A program made the position numbers and the translations under genes. A stretch of DNA of 64,000 nt from Aureococcus anophagefferens (Eukaryota > Sar > Pelagophyceae > Pelagomonadales > Pelagomonadaceae). Below, piece by piece: positions 29,825-39,241 of this stretch (the first letter of the stretch is position 1; each line of letters begins with the position of its first letter). The notes beneath the pieces are model-generated. The model saw nothing but the letters and a program-made list of their open reading frames with translations, ran no database searches and was not told the DNA's origin. The DNA is taken from contig NW_008705573.1 in assembly GCF_000186865.1 (NCBI RefSeq), positions 672,983 through 736,982 of the forward strand, read 5' to 3'.

Positions 29825-32136
29825 CGCGCGGTGGCGGGCCCGCGGCAGACGGCGTCGGGTATCCTCGTGAAGCCCGCGGCGTAGGCCGGGGACGCGTCGT
29901 CGAGGCACAGGTCGAGCGCGTCCGCGTCGACGAACAACGGGTCCGCGGCGACGGTGGAGTGCGTGTCGAAGCCCGACGACGTCCAGACGGACCAGTTGCC
30001 GATGGTCGTGAGGCCGTCGTTGTGGAAGAAGAACTGGTCGCTGTTCTCGCCGTAGACGTAGTACGTGTTGCGGTCGACGACGGAGAAGAGCGTGTCGAGG
30101 TAGTCGTCCGCGTGCACGAGCGCGCGCGTGGGCGTCCGGCGGAAGGCGACGACGTTGCGCTCGAAGGTGTTGTTCATCCGGTCGCCATCCTCGGCCTCGG
30201 CGACGATCTGCGCCGCGCCGTCCTCGTACTTGACGTCGAGCGACTCGAAGAAGACGTTGTTGACGACCCGGTTCTCCCAGCCGAGGTGGAAGAAGATGCC
30301 CGCCGTGCCCGTCTCGGCGATGACGTTGTCGTGGACCGCGTAGCCCGACGCGTAGTTGTCCAGGTAGATGCCGTAGGACATGTACTTGGTCAGGAGCGCG
30401 CCCACGAGGTCGCCGCTCCCGTCGTCGGCCTCGGCGTAGGACGAGTAGACGCCGACGGCGTCGACGACGCGGTTGTGGGAGATGACGGACTCGGACGTGG
30501 GCGCGTCGCTGTAGGCGATGAGGCTGATGGCGCCGTAGTCCTTCGTCGCCGTGCCCGTCGTTGTGATGCGGTTGTGGCTGACCGTGTTGTTGCCCGAGTT
30601 CGCGCCCTCGATGTCCTGGGACCGGATGGCGACGCCCCAGCGCGACGACTCGCGGATGTCGTTGTCGAAGATGTAGGTGGAAACGCAGGAACAACAGAAC
30701 ACGCCCGAGCTCGACGCGAGCGTCTCGCCGACTCGTAAAATGGCGTTCGACGTGATCGAAACGCCCGAGGGCTGCGTCGTCGCGTTGCCGACGAGCATGA
30801 CCGCCGTCTGGCCCAGGCTCGTGAAGGAATTGCCCGCGACGACGCCGCCCGACGCCGAGTCCGTGAACAGGACGCCGCCGCCGCCGAGCTCCGCGAAGTT
30901 GCAGTCCGCGACGGTGACGTCCCGCGCGCCCCGGACGCGCACGGCCGCGTCCTTGGGGATGCCCACGGACGAGACCATGACGTCGAAATCGTCCTGGAAG
31001 CCGAAGCTGTCGTAGTCCGCGTCCGCGAACGTCACGCCGCGGAACTCGACGCCGTCCGCGCCCGGCATGAGCTCGAAGAGCCCCGCGGCAAGGGGCACGA
31101 CGACGTTCGACGGCGGCCCGTCGCCCTCGCGCGTCGCCACGTACAGCGCGTCGTTGGCCTCGTCGTGGTGCCACTCGCCGACCGCGTCCAAAGCAGCGGT
31201 GGCGGAGAACACGTAGAGCCGCGCGCCCGTTTTGAGCTTCGTGTCGTCGCCGTCGCAGCCCGAGTCCGCGGAGATGGACGGCAGGGGGCAGGAGAGCTGG
31301 AACCACGTCGACGACTCGAGCAGCGACGTCGTCCCGTTGCTCAAATCGACCTCGATCTCCGCGAGCCGCCGCCGGATCGCGTCCGCGGGCCGGCGCAGCG
31401 CGCCCTCGTAGTTGTTCCAGGACTCCGAGGGCCAGACCATGGCGCGGCCGCCGGTCCAGTCCGGCGCGTCGAGCCACGCCGGCAGGCCCGCTTCTTCCGC
31501 GCCCTCCGCGAAGGCCACGGTGAAGTACCACTCGTCGTCGAACTCGTAGGCGTCGCTGACGTAGAGGAACTGGGTCGCGTCGGCGTAGTCGTCCTTCTTG
31601 TTCGGGAAGCGCGCCGGCGTGCCCCGGACGCCGTCTATGGCCAGCGACCGGAAGCGGACGCGTTCTCTGGTTCGCAACTCCTCGCTCGACGCGGCGCTCC
31701 GCAGGTCGCAGGCGTAGCGGTCGACGCCATCCTTCTGCGTGCCCAGCCGCCGCCAGCAGCCGTCGGGCACGGCGGCGCCGCCGCTGAGGACCGTCGAGCC
31801 GTTGCCCTGGATGATGGTGCCCGCGTCCTCGGGGCCGAGGCGCTGGAGGCCGCCTGTGCGGAAGCTGCCGCTCGCGAGCTGGATGACGCCCGGGCCCTTG
31901 CCCCGCCGCAGCTCCAGGGCCTTCGCGAGCGTGCGCACGGGCGACGCCGACGTGCCCGCGGCGGCGTCGTCGCCGGTCGTGGAGACGAAGACGACGCCGG
32001 CCGTGGCGTCGAGGGATGTCACGCGGAGGCTCGAGGGTCGCGCGACGGCGGCGAAAACGACGACGGCGGCGAGGCACGCCGCGGCGACGACACGTCGCGG
32101 GCGGCGGGACTGTCCGATGGCCTCGTAGCCCGCCAT
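29821..32136 (-). CDS. Type II membrane protein with right-handed beta-helix
   Basis: 771 aa. A short cytosolic N-terminus is followed by one membrane segment (about 16-35). Residues 45-770 are a parallel beta-helix of the polysaccharide-lyase/pectate-lyase-like type. It begins [12 protein letters not shown] and contains many N-x-I/V turns such as [24 protein letters not shown] and V-V-N-N-V-F-F-E. Many N-glycosylation sites fit a luminal or surface location. The fold usually binds or cuts carbohydrate; catalytic residues cannot be assigned. The stop codon overlaps that of the MIPS-kinase gene. Confidence 0.75.
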   Translation of the reverse strand: MAGYEAIGQSRRPRRVVAAACLAAVVVFAAVARPSSLRVTSLDATAGVVFVSTTGDDAAAGTSASPVRTLAKALELRRGKGPGVIQLASGSFRTGGLQRLGPEDAGTIIQGNGSTVLSGGAAVPDGCWRRLGTQKDGVDRYACDLRSAASSEELRTRERVRFRSLAIDGVRGTPARFPNKKDDYADATQFLYVSDAYEFDDEWYFTVAFAEGAEEAGLPAWLDAPDWTGGRAMVWPSESWNNYEGALRRPADAIRRRLAEIEVDLSNGTTSLLESSTWFQLSCPLPSISADSGCDGDDTKLKTGARLYVFSATAALDAVGEWHHDEANDALYVATREGDGPPSNVVVPLAAGLFELMPGADGVEFRGVTFADADYDSFGFQDDFDVMVSSVGIPKDAAVRVRGARDVTVADCNFAELGGGGVLFTDSASGGVVAGNSFTSLGQTAVMLVGNATTQPSGVSITSNAILRVGETLASSSGVFCCSCVSTYIFDNDIRESSRWGVAIRSQDIEGANSGNNTVSHNRITTTGTATKDYGAISLIAYSDAPTSESVISHNRVVDAVGVYSSYAEADDGSGDLVGALLTKYMSYGIYLDNYASGYAVHDNVIAETGTAGIFFHLGWENRVVNNVFFESLDVKYEDGAAQIVAEAEDGDRMNNTFERNVVAFRRTPTRALVHADDYLDTLFSVVDRNTYYVYGENSDQFFFHNDGLTTIGNWSVWTSSGFDTHSTVAADPLFVDADALDLCLDDASPAYAAGFTRIPDAVCRGPATAR

Positions 32137-32237
32137 AGCTGCCCCTCACCCAATTCACGGCAGGATCGGATTCTTTCCGGCAACATTGTGTCGTTGCAGT
32201 CGGTTTTTACGCCGCGCGCCGCCCGTCCGCGCCGCCT

Positions 32238-32831
32238 CTAGCTGTAGAGCGTGTCGACGCCGACGTTCGCCTCGACGAGGCCCTTCGGGTTCAGCCGGAC
32301 GATCTCCGCGTTGAGGACCGTCGCGAAGACGAGCCAGGCGAGGTAGGGCAGCAGGAGCGCCTTCGCGCCGACGGCGCCGAAGGCCGGCAGCACGGCGACG
32401 AGCGACGCGACGAGGGCGACGTTGAGGCCCAGCGCCGCCTTGAACTGCTTGAGTTTGAAGAAGAGCGGCGCCCAGAGGAGGTTGCCGACGTAGTGCGCGA
32501 CGGCGAGCTTCGGCAAGGCGTTCGCGGCCGCGGCCTTGTAGGCCGCGAAGCCGATGGTCGCGTAGAGCGTCGTCCAGACGGGCGCGAAGATGCCCTTGGG
32601 CGGCGTCCAGGACGGCAGGTTCAGCGTGCCGTCGCCGTACCACGTCTTGGTCGCCGCGACGACGAAGGGCGTGCCGAGGACGCCGCCGAGGCAGGCGCCG
32701 GCCACCCAGGCCGGCGCCGGCGCGACGGCGGCGACGACGGCGCGCCGCGGCGGGGCCTTGGCGTGGTGGCTGGTAGGGCGGAAGCTGCTTGCGGCAGCGA
32801 AGACGAGAGACAAGCAGAGGGAGCGTGCCAT
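32238..32831 (-). CDS. TspO/MBR translocator protein, plastid-type leader
   Basis: 197 aa from the ATG at 32831. The leader L-C-L-S-L-V-F-A-A-A-S-S-F-R-P-T-S matches the heterokont signal peptide plus Phe motif. The TspO core follows with W-T-P-P-K-G-I-F-A-P-V-W-T and five membrane segments, N-L-L-W-A-P-L-F-F, and Y-L-A-W-L-V-F-A-T-V-L-N-A-E-I. TspO proteins bind tetrapyrroles or sterols. A chloroplast-envelope role in tetrapyrrole handling is inferred. An in-frame ATG at 32870 would add 13 residues and spoil the signal peptide. Confidence 0.85.
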   Translation of the reverse strand: MARSLCLSLVFAAASSFRPTSHHAKAPPRRAVVAAVAPAPAWVAGACLGGVLGTPFVVAATKTWYGDGTLNLPSWTPPKGIFAPVWTTLYATIGFAAYKAAAANALPKLAVAHYVGNLLWAPLFFKLKQFKAALGLNVALVASLVAVLPAFGAVGAKALLLPYLAWLVFATVLNAEIVRLNPKGLVEANVGVDTLYS

Positions 32832-32954
32832 GCTCTCCGATTGCTTGCGGTGCATGATCGACTTCATCATCCGCGCGAACCGAAGTTTCCGTAGCTGCCC
32901 CGATGATGGAGCGCTGCTATCTCCTTCGATAGCGCCGCCAAACGCGGGCGCGCA

Positions 32955-34475
32955 ATGCCGCGGCGGCGCGCGATCGGCGGCGCCGAGATCGCCAGCGTGC
33001 TCTGCTGCTTCGGCTGCCTCATGGTCCTGGCCAACGTCGCCTTCGCCACCCTCGAGGCCGCCGCGGCCTGCGACCGCGCCCGCGGCGACCTCGCCGCCGC
33101 CGACGCCGCGGACGCGAAGAAGCCGGAGCCCAGGCCCTTCTCCGTCGTCGCGCTCCAGCGGAGCGTGGTGCCGAGCCTCGCCGCCGAGGCCTGGGCCGCG
33201 TACGCGCCGCCGCCGACGGCGGCGCCGACGCCGCCGACGCCGCTGCTACCGGACGCGCGGCCCGTGAGCGAGCGAAGCGCCCGGGACGAGCGCACGTTCC
33301 TCATCCCGAGCTACCCGACGAGCGGCAGCGAGATGGTCCGCGGCTTCTTCTCCGAGGCCACGGGATTAGGCCAGGGCGAGGTCTACGGCCCGCAACCCGG
33401 CGCGAAGCTCCTCCGCTACGCGGCCGTCGGCCGCGCGGGCGCGAAGCTGCCCTTCTTCTACGACGAGACATACGGCCCGCCGGGGGCGGCGCCGACGCTG
33501 CTCAAGACCCACTTCCCGCTCCTCGTGGGCAAGCAGCGCGACCCCGACTTCTTCGGCGGCTCGGTCCTGAGGACGTACTTCCACGGCGTCGCGCTGCTCG
33601 CGCGCCACCCCGTCGACTGCGTCGTCGGCGAGCTCACGCGCTGGCCCTGCCAGCGCGCCGCGGACGCCGCGAAAGCCGCGCTCGACGCCGGCGCCGCGGA
33701 CTACGACGACCGGCGCGCGGCCGTGAACTCGGAACGGGCCGCGTGCCGCGTCGAAGCGATCCGCGGCCTCTGCCGGCGCGTGAAGCCGCTGGGCCTCGAC
33801 ACGCTCGCGCGCCAGTGGGCCGACTTCTACGAGTACTGGCTCGCCGCGGCGGACGCGCAGGGCGTCCCGGTCCGTGTGGAAATCAACCGCCGGTTTGGCA
33901 CGTCCCGACCAAACTTTGAAATTCTCTCGCTCGGTCACATCGAAGTCGATTTGGCTGATTTTTGGACGAATCGATTGCTCTCGTCGAGTCTTCGAAGCAC
34001 GGCCGAAAAGCCCGGTCCAAACCATTCGATTAAGTGCACATTGAAGTCAGGTTGAAGATTTGAGTTCCACGCAGGTCCCGCTCCGCGTCGTCCGCTACGA
34101 GGACGCGGTCGGCGACCCCGCGGCGACGTTTTCCGACCTCCTCGCCTTCATGGGCGTCGCCGTCGACCGGCGGCGCCTCGCGGCCGCCGCGAAGATCCAG
34201 GTCGCCGCGCGGCCGCCGCCGAAGACGTTCGGCGACCGCCTCTCGGCCGTCTGCGCGACGGGCTGGACCGCCGCGCGGCCGGGGCCCGCGGCGACGCACC
34301 GCGCCGCGGGGCCGTCGCTCGCGGAGGCGACGATCCTGTCCGTCGCGGGACCCACGGCGCGCAGGCTCGGGTACCGCATAAACGGGACTTTGTCGTGGCC
34401 GCGGGCTCTCTTCGGCGCCTGTATCTCGCGATCGCCAAAGCTCCCCCCAAGGGCTGTGGCAGAAACTGCTTTGCG
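32955..34475 (+). CDS. Type II membrane sulfotransferase-like protein, 3' end uncertain
   Basis: Exon 1 is 32955-33863; exon 2 begins at 34075. An N-terminal signal anchor (about 10-33) is followed by a stem and a sulfotransferase core. P-S-Y-P-T-S-G-S-E-M resembles the PAPS 5'-phosphosulfate loop; L-L-A-R-H-P-V-D is the 3'-phosphate region. After the introner comes V-R-Y-E-D-A-V-G-D-P. It would transfer sulfate in the Golgi lumen (inferred). Recognisable sequence ends near L-G-Y-R-I-N-G-T-L at about 34390. The frame stays open to 34992, deep inside the next gene, so a 3' intron or a missed stop is likely. The end given is the start of the next gene, not an observed stop. Confidence 0.62.
33864..34074 (+). 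mobile_element. Introner family B copy 1 (211-bp intron, forward)
   Basis: Flanks are GTCCCGGT (33864-33871) and GTCCCGCT (34075-34082), 7 of 8 matching. Termini are CCGTGTGGAAATC and GAGTTCCACGCAG. It is a GT-AG intron in phase 0; splicing restores A-Q-G-V-P-L-R-V-V-R-Y-E-D. Confidence 0.92.
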
Positions 34476-35771
34476 ATGCCTCGTCGCTCTTTATATACGC
34501 TCATTACGCCTCGCCGCTCTCGCGCCGTGGCGCCCATCGCGTTCAACGAAGAGGCGGATGACGAGGCCAAAGCGAAGACAAACCAGTGGTGGCCGTTGCT
34601 TCGGGCCCTCGCGTCGATGGTCGTGTTGGCGCTCGCGTCGATGGTCGTGTTGCACGCCTTCGTCGGCCCCGCCGCCGCCGTCGACGGCGCCGACGCGCGC
34701 CTCGTCGCATCGCTCGCGCGCGCCCACGTGCCCGGGTGGCGCGAGGCGACGATCGCCGTCGAATCGCCGGAGACCCAAGGCAAGCGGAGCGCGGCGTTCG
34801 TCGCGCGCGCGACCGGCGCGTCGCCCGCGGCCGTCTTCGCCGTGCTCCGCCGCGGCCCGGACGCCGTGGCGCCCGCGGCCGCGCGCGCCGGCTGCGCGCC
34901 GCGAATGTACTACTCCGGAGGCGTCGCGGACGACGCGCGCCACGCGACGATCTCGGCCTTGGCCGGCGACCGCGTCGGGCGGGACTTTTTAGCGACGAAA
35001 AACGTGAAGCTCGCGCGCGCGTTCGGCCGCAAGATATGCTGCGTCCACCGGCTCGCGACGGCCGCGCCGGCGCCGAAGACGCTCCGGGCCGCGCTCGCCG
35101 CGTCTGCGGTCGCGCGCCTCGACGCGAAGACCGAGGCCGCGGTCGTCGAAACGACGGACGACCCGCGGCTCCGGGGGCTGGTCCGTTTCGCGCTCCGGAG
35201 CGCGGCCAACTGGTCGAGGAGCGCGATGATGGAGTCTCACGTCCTCGCGCACGGCGACCTCCACAGCTGGAACGTGCTGCTCCGGGACGCGGACGTGGCG
35301 ATCGTCGACTACGAGCTCGCGCACGCCGGCGGCGGCGCGATCATGGACCTCGCGATGTATCGGCGCGTTCGCGACCGCGACAACGTCGAGGCGCTGCTCC
35401 GCGCCTACCACGCGTGCCGCTTCGGCCGGTCGGGCGAGGGCGGCGACACGTACGATCGCGGGCTCGCGCGGAGGAGCGAGGTGCGAAAGATGCTCTTCGA
35501 CCTGGAGATCGGCGTCGCGAACATCGTCCTCGAGAAGCTGGCGACGTGCGCGACGCTCGCCGGCGGCGGCTGCGCGCGCCTGGACATCGGACGCTTCGTC
35601 GCGACCGCGCGGCACCTGGACCCGGTCGACGGCGCCGCGGCCGCGCCGCCGTCCGCCGCGCAGATCTCCGCCGTGGGCGCCATGTACGCGGCCATCAGCG
35701 ACGAGACGCGGCGCGACGCCGTCGTCGACCTGGGCCTCTACGCCGCGTCGCGCGGGAGGTCGCGGGCCTAA
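34476..35771 (+). CDS. APH/choline-kinase-like phosphotransferase, membrane-anchored
   Basis: 431 aa from the ATG at 34476. A hydrophobic segment (M-V-V-L-A-L-A-S-M-V-V-L near 47-65) predicts a membrane anchor. The kinase core ends with the Brenner-type motif L-A-H-G-D-L-H-S-W-N-V-L-L and I-V-D-Y-E-L-A-H, giving catalytic Asp, Asn and metal-binding Asp as in APH, choline and ethanolamine kinases. The N-lobe is weak. A TATATA element at about 34490 lies just after this ATG, so transcription may start later. The ATG at 34617 would then serve and give a signal-anchor start. Substrate is unknown. Confidence 0.65.
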   Translation: MPRRSLYTLITPRRSRAVAPIAFNEEADDEAKAKTNQWWPLLRALASMVVLALASMVVLHAFVGPAAAVDGADARLVASLARAHVPGWREATIAVESPETQGKRSAAFVARATGASPAAVFAVLRRGPDAVAPAAARAGCAPRMYYSGGVADDARHATISALAGDRVGRDFLATKNVKLARAFGRKICCVHRLATAAPAPKTLRAALAASAVARLDAKTEAAVVETTDDPRLRGLVRFALRSAANWSRSAMMESHVLAHGDLHSWNVLLRDADVAIVDYELAHAGGGAIMDLAMYRRVRDRDNVEALLRAYHACRFGRSGEGGDTYDRGLARRSEVRKMLFDLEIGVANIVLEKLATCATLAGGGCARLDIGRFVATARHLDPVDGAAAAPPSAAQISAVGAMYAAISDETRRDAVVDLGLYAASRGRSRA

Positions 35772-35824
35772 TTTAGGCCCTAAACCTCCGACGTGACCCG
35801 GAGCGGCGGCGGCGGGCTATGCTA

Positions 35825-36697
35825 TTACCCGCGCGCCGCGGCGGGGGTCTGGGGCCGGCTGCGCCGGGAGGACGCCTGGGACGCGGCCGTGTTCGGCCGG
35901 GACGCGGTGTTCGGCCGCGACCGGCCGCGGCTGGACCCGTGGTGGGAGTCCGTCGCCGTCGTCGGGCGGCTCCAGAGGTCCTCCTCGCCCTGGCGGTCCC
36001 GCGGGCCGTAGTGGAGGACGCCGGGCAGCTCGCTCCAGAGGAAGGACGCGCGCGTGTTCGGGTTCGCCGACGACGCGCGGCGCCCGCCCCCCGACGCCGA
36101 CGACCGCCGCCGCTCGCCGGACGGCGCGAGCGCGCGCGGCGCGAGGACCGTGTCGCCCGTGCGCGGCGCCGCGAGCGTGAGCACGAGGGTCGTCGACGCG
36201 CGGACGCCCGCGTCCTCGAGGCATAAAGCGTCCGCGACGGGAGAACCGTCGAGCAAGACGACGTAGCGCGGGTCCCTGGCCGCGCAGGGGCACCGCGCGG
36301 AGGACTTGGCGGCCACGGCCCGCTTGACGTCCTTCAAGGTCGCCAGGGGGCTCAGCTTCAGGGACACGAGCGCGCCGTTGGGCGCGCAGCAGGAGAAGCG
36401 CGTGAAGCTCTTCGTCTGCCGCGCCGTCCGCCGCTTGTTCCGCCCGTAGGCGAACGCGGCGACGCGGCGGAAGTACTGGTACTGGAGCCACATGACCGCG
36501 ACGCGCTCGCCGAGCGTGTCCCGCGCGGCGCCGCCCGGCGTCGTGCTCCAGACCTGCAGGATCTCCTTGAGCTGGCGCGCGAAGAGCGTCGGCTTGAGCA
36601 GGGCCGGGTTCCGGATGCGCATGCCGGGGGGCACGACGATGCCCGGCGCGATGAGGTGGTTGCCGCCCTTGAGGAGCTTCGGGAAGACGACGCTCAT
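35825..36697 (-). CDS. Uncharacterised protein with probable ubiquitin-like fold
   Basis: 290 aa from the ATG at 36697. The basic, compact N-terminal part has no known domain. Residues about 110-185 have a ubiquitin-like pattern: strand A-L-V-S-L-K-L, strand and helix T-L-K-D-V-K-R-A-V, then Y-V-V-L-L-D-G-S-P and T-T-L-V-L-T-L. The C-terminal 100 residues are Ser/Arg-rich and disordered, with repeated S-R-P-N-T-A. No enzyme motif. It shares a 200-bp divergent promoter region with the UQCRC2-like gene. Confidence 0.5.
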   Translation of the reverse strand: MSVVFPKLLKGGNHLIAPGIVVPPGMRIRNPALLKPTLFARQLKEILQVWSTTPGGAARDTLGERVAVMWLQYQYFRRVAAFAYGRNKRRTARQTKSFTRFSCCAPNGALVSLKLSPLATLKDVKRAVAAKSSARCPCAARDPRYVVLLDGSPVADALCLEDAGVRASTTLVLTLAAPRTGDTVLAPRALAPSGERRRSSASGGGRRASSANPNTRASFLWSELPGVLHYGPRDRQGEEDLWSRPTTATDSHHGSSRGRSRPNTASRPNTAASQASSRRSRPQTPAAARG

Positions 36698-36897
36698 GCT
36701 TTCCTCGAGGGCGGCGCGGGGCGGCGCGGGGCTGCCCCCGGCCAAGCCCAGCGCGTCGGCGTGGGGTGCAACATCCGTGCATCTTGACGATCTGGGTCTG
36801 GGTCGACGATGTCTATTCTCGACCTGCGGCTTTGTGTGGAAAGCGATCCTCCTGCTCGCGCCGCCATCTTCCGTCTCGTGTCGCGCCGCCCGCCACC

Positions 36898-38046
36898 ATG
36901 CTGCGCACGTCCCTGAGCTCCCTCGCGCGGCGCGCGGCGGCCGTCCGCCAGAAGTCGGCGGCCGTGGCGACCTTCGACGACGGCCCCGCCGTCGACGAGA
37001 CCTTCGTCGGCGGCTACCCGGCGGGCGACGTGCAGACGACGAAGCTCGACAACGGCGTCACGGTCGTCAGCACCTGCGCGGCCCCCGTGGCCACGATCGG
37101 CGCGAAGCTCGGCGTCGGCGCCGCGTCGGGCCCGGCGTCCGCGGCCTTTGCTGCGTCGAAGATGGCGTTCAAAAGTGCGAACGGCGCCACCGACCTCAAG
37201 ATCCAGCGCGACCTCGAGCTCCTGGGCTCGACGCCCCAGGCCGACGTCTCCGCCGCCGGCCTCGTCGTCGCCGTCGAGGCGCTCAAGGGCGACGGCGCCG
37301 AGGCGGCCTTCAAGTCCGTGGCGACGGGGTTGGGCGTCGGCCGCGACGCGTACGTCGCCTGGGAGTTCGACGAGATGAAGGCGTCGCCGGGCGTCCTGGC
37401 GTCCCTCGAGGCCCTCGCCACCGACGGGGCGTTGGCCGCGGCCGCGCGCGAGGCGGCGGGCGCCGGCGGCAAGGTCGCGTGCGCCGACTCGCTCGCGGCG
37501 CTGTCGTCCGCGGACGTCGACGCGTTCCTCCAGGACGCGCTCGCCGCCGCGCCCCTCACGGTCGTCGCCATGGGCGTCGACCACGCGACGGCGAAGCACC
37601 TCGCCGCCGCGGCCTTCGGGGACCTGCCCGCGCGCGGCGCGGCCGCGGCGCCGCCGGCCTTCGAGGCGGGCATGGCGACCGTGTCGTCCGGCTCCAGCGC
37701 CGTCGCGCTCGCCGTGCCCGCGCCGGCCGACGCCGCCGTCGCCGCGGTCCTCGCCGCCGCCTGCGGCGGCACCCTCGACGCGGGGCTCCTCGTCGTCGCG
37801 GGCGCGGACAAGGCCGCCGCCGCGGCGAAGCTCGACGGCCTCGCGGCCGCGGACGCCGGCGCCGCCAAGGCCGCGGCCAAGTTCGACGTCCTCTCCAAGA
37901 CCGGCATGGACCTCTTCCTCCTCCTCGCCGACGGCGTCGACCCCGCCAAGCTCGCGGGCTCCATCGACGCCGTCTCCGACGCCGCCTTCGCCAAGGCCGC
38001 CAAGGCCGCGGGCGCCGCGGGCGCCGCCATGGCCGTCTCCGTCTAG
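36898..38046 (+). CDS. Mitochondrial M16-type core protein (UQCRC2-like) of complex III
   Basis: 382 aa. The ATG at 36898 sits in GCCACCATG. The N-terminus (L-R-T-S-L-S-S-L-A-R-R-A-A-A-V-R-Q-K) is a mitochondrial presequence. The M16 peptidase fold follows: T-T-K-L-D-N-G-V-T-V-V-S-T, G-A-K-L-G-V-G-A-A-S-G-P, and L-E-L-L-G-S-T-P-Q-A-D-V-S. The zinc motif HxxEH of active processing peptidases is absent, so it is a non-catalytic core-2-type subunit. An alpha-MPP-like protein is less likely because of its short length. Confidence 0.78.
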   Translation: MLRTSLSSLARRAAAVRQKSAAVATFDDGPAVDETFVGGYPAGDVQTTKLDNGVTVVSTCAAPVATIGAKLGVGAASGPASAAFAASKMAFKSANGATDLKIQRDLELLGSTPQADVSAAGLVVAVEALKGDGAEAAFKSVATGLGVGRDAYVAWEFDEMKASPGVLASLEALATDGALAAAAREAAGAGGKVACADSLAALSSADVDAFLQDALAAAPLTVVAMGVDHATAKHLAAAAFGDLPARGAAAAPPAFEAGMATVSSGSSAVALAVPAPADAAVAAVLAAACGGTLDAGLLVVAGADKAAAAAKLDGLAAADAGAAKAAAKFDVLSKTGMDLFLLLADGVDPAKLAGSIDAVSDAAFAKAAKAAGAAGAAMAVSV

Positions 38047-38234
38047 GCGGTCCCCCGCGAGCGGCCGCCGACCCCTCCCCCGCCGCGACTAACACCTTGA
38101 ACACAATCTCACTTCTCTTGAAGTAGGCCTTGAGGTGCACGTTGAGCCCTGAATAAACCGAGTGATCTGATCTGAGGTGGGCTGCTGAAGCTCCGCCTGC
38201 ACCGCGCAGCAGCTCAGTTCGCGCGACGACCATC

Positions 38235-39235
38235 ATGCGGCTGCTCGCGGCGCTCGTCACATGCTGCGGCGCCTACACCGTCGACTGGTGAGTGTTGGGC
38301 ACCTGTTCACCGCAGAGGTAAGCGGCAGCAGCACCGGTTTCACATCATAGGAACGCCCAGTTCGACGCGGACCCGAAGACGCTCACCGTCGACGCCGACG
38401 CCGACGTCGCGTTCGAGTGGAGCGGCGGCCACGACGTCTGGTTGCTCGACGAGGACGGCTACGAGGGCTGCGCGTTCTCCGGCGGCAGCTACCTCGGCGG
38501 CTCGTCGGGCGTCGTCGCGGCCGGGCCCGCCGCGGGCGAGACGCTCTACTTCAGCTGCTCCGTCGGCTCGCACTGCTCCCAGGGCCAGAAGATCGCGATC
38601 ACGGGCGCCGCCGCGGACGACGACGCGGACTCGACGAGCTGGTATTTCAAGAAGTAGAAAACGGCGTCCCGCGGCCGCGAGAGCCCTTGGGCGGGACACC
38701 GACGAGGAATCGTCGTGCTTCGTAGGTCGAAGAACACCTGCGAGAAATACGTACGCTGCCGTGTGATCTGGAGCGGTCCGCCACTTCGCCGTTCATAGGT
38801 CTCAAAGAAGTCGAAGAACTGCAAGAAGAAGGACGAGTTCAAGGTGAAGGCGGAGGCGAGACGCCGGCGCCCCGCAGCCCTCGTTCGACGTACGTACCAA
38901 CTCGTAGGACGCCTGCCCGGAGACCTGCGGCGCCACGTGCGAGGACAGCACGTCGTGGTACGACGCCCGCTCCGTCCGGCTCGCGCGCGACGACGAACGC
39001 GCAGGTACTTCAAGAAGAGCAAGCAGACGTGCTCCGAGTACGTCTCGAAGAAGTCGAAGAACTGCGCGACGCCGGCGTCGCGTTGCTTTTTGCCAGGTCT
39101 CATCGTGACGCGCCACAGGCAAGAAGAAGGACGGCGCGAAAGTCAAGGTGCGAGAGTCTCGCGCGCCGCGCGCGCGAGACGCGCCGCGCGCCGCAGGCCA
39201 AGGACGCGTGCCCGGAGACGTGCGGCGCGTGCTAA
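38235..39235 (+). CDS. Secreted cupredoxin with two ShK-like Cys modules, eight exons
   Basis: Exons: 38235-38287, 38351-38653, 38726-38750, 38797-38841, 38908-38957, 39005-39063, 39119-39147, 39197-39235 (200 aa). The signal peptide is M-R-L-L-A-A-L-V-T-C-C-G-A. The cupredoxin domain (about 18-108) has G-G-H-D-V-W and Y-F-S-C-S-V-G-S-H-C-S-Q-G-Q, with likely copper ligands His, Cys, His and Gln/Met as in phytocyanins. Two ShK-like modules follow, each D-S-T-S-W-Y-F-K-K-S-K, then C, K-N-C and D-A-C-P-E-T-C-G-A. Introns are 46-72 bp, and the two modules match when spliced. Intron 6 (39064-39118) appears GC-AG. Intron 4 may start at 38842 (GT) or 38848 (GC). Function is a small extracellular copper protein (inferred). 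Confidence 0.78.
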
Positions 39236-39241
39236 GGCGTG

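Noticed and set aside
38657..39240. Intergenic spacer or pseudogene between the cupredoxin and the FG-GAP gene
   Set aside because: Spliced reading recovers two matching Cys modules ending in a stop at 39235, so it is better explained as exons and short introns.
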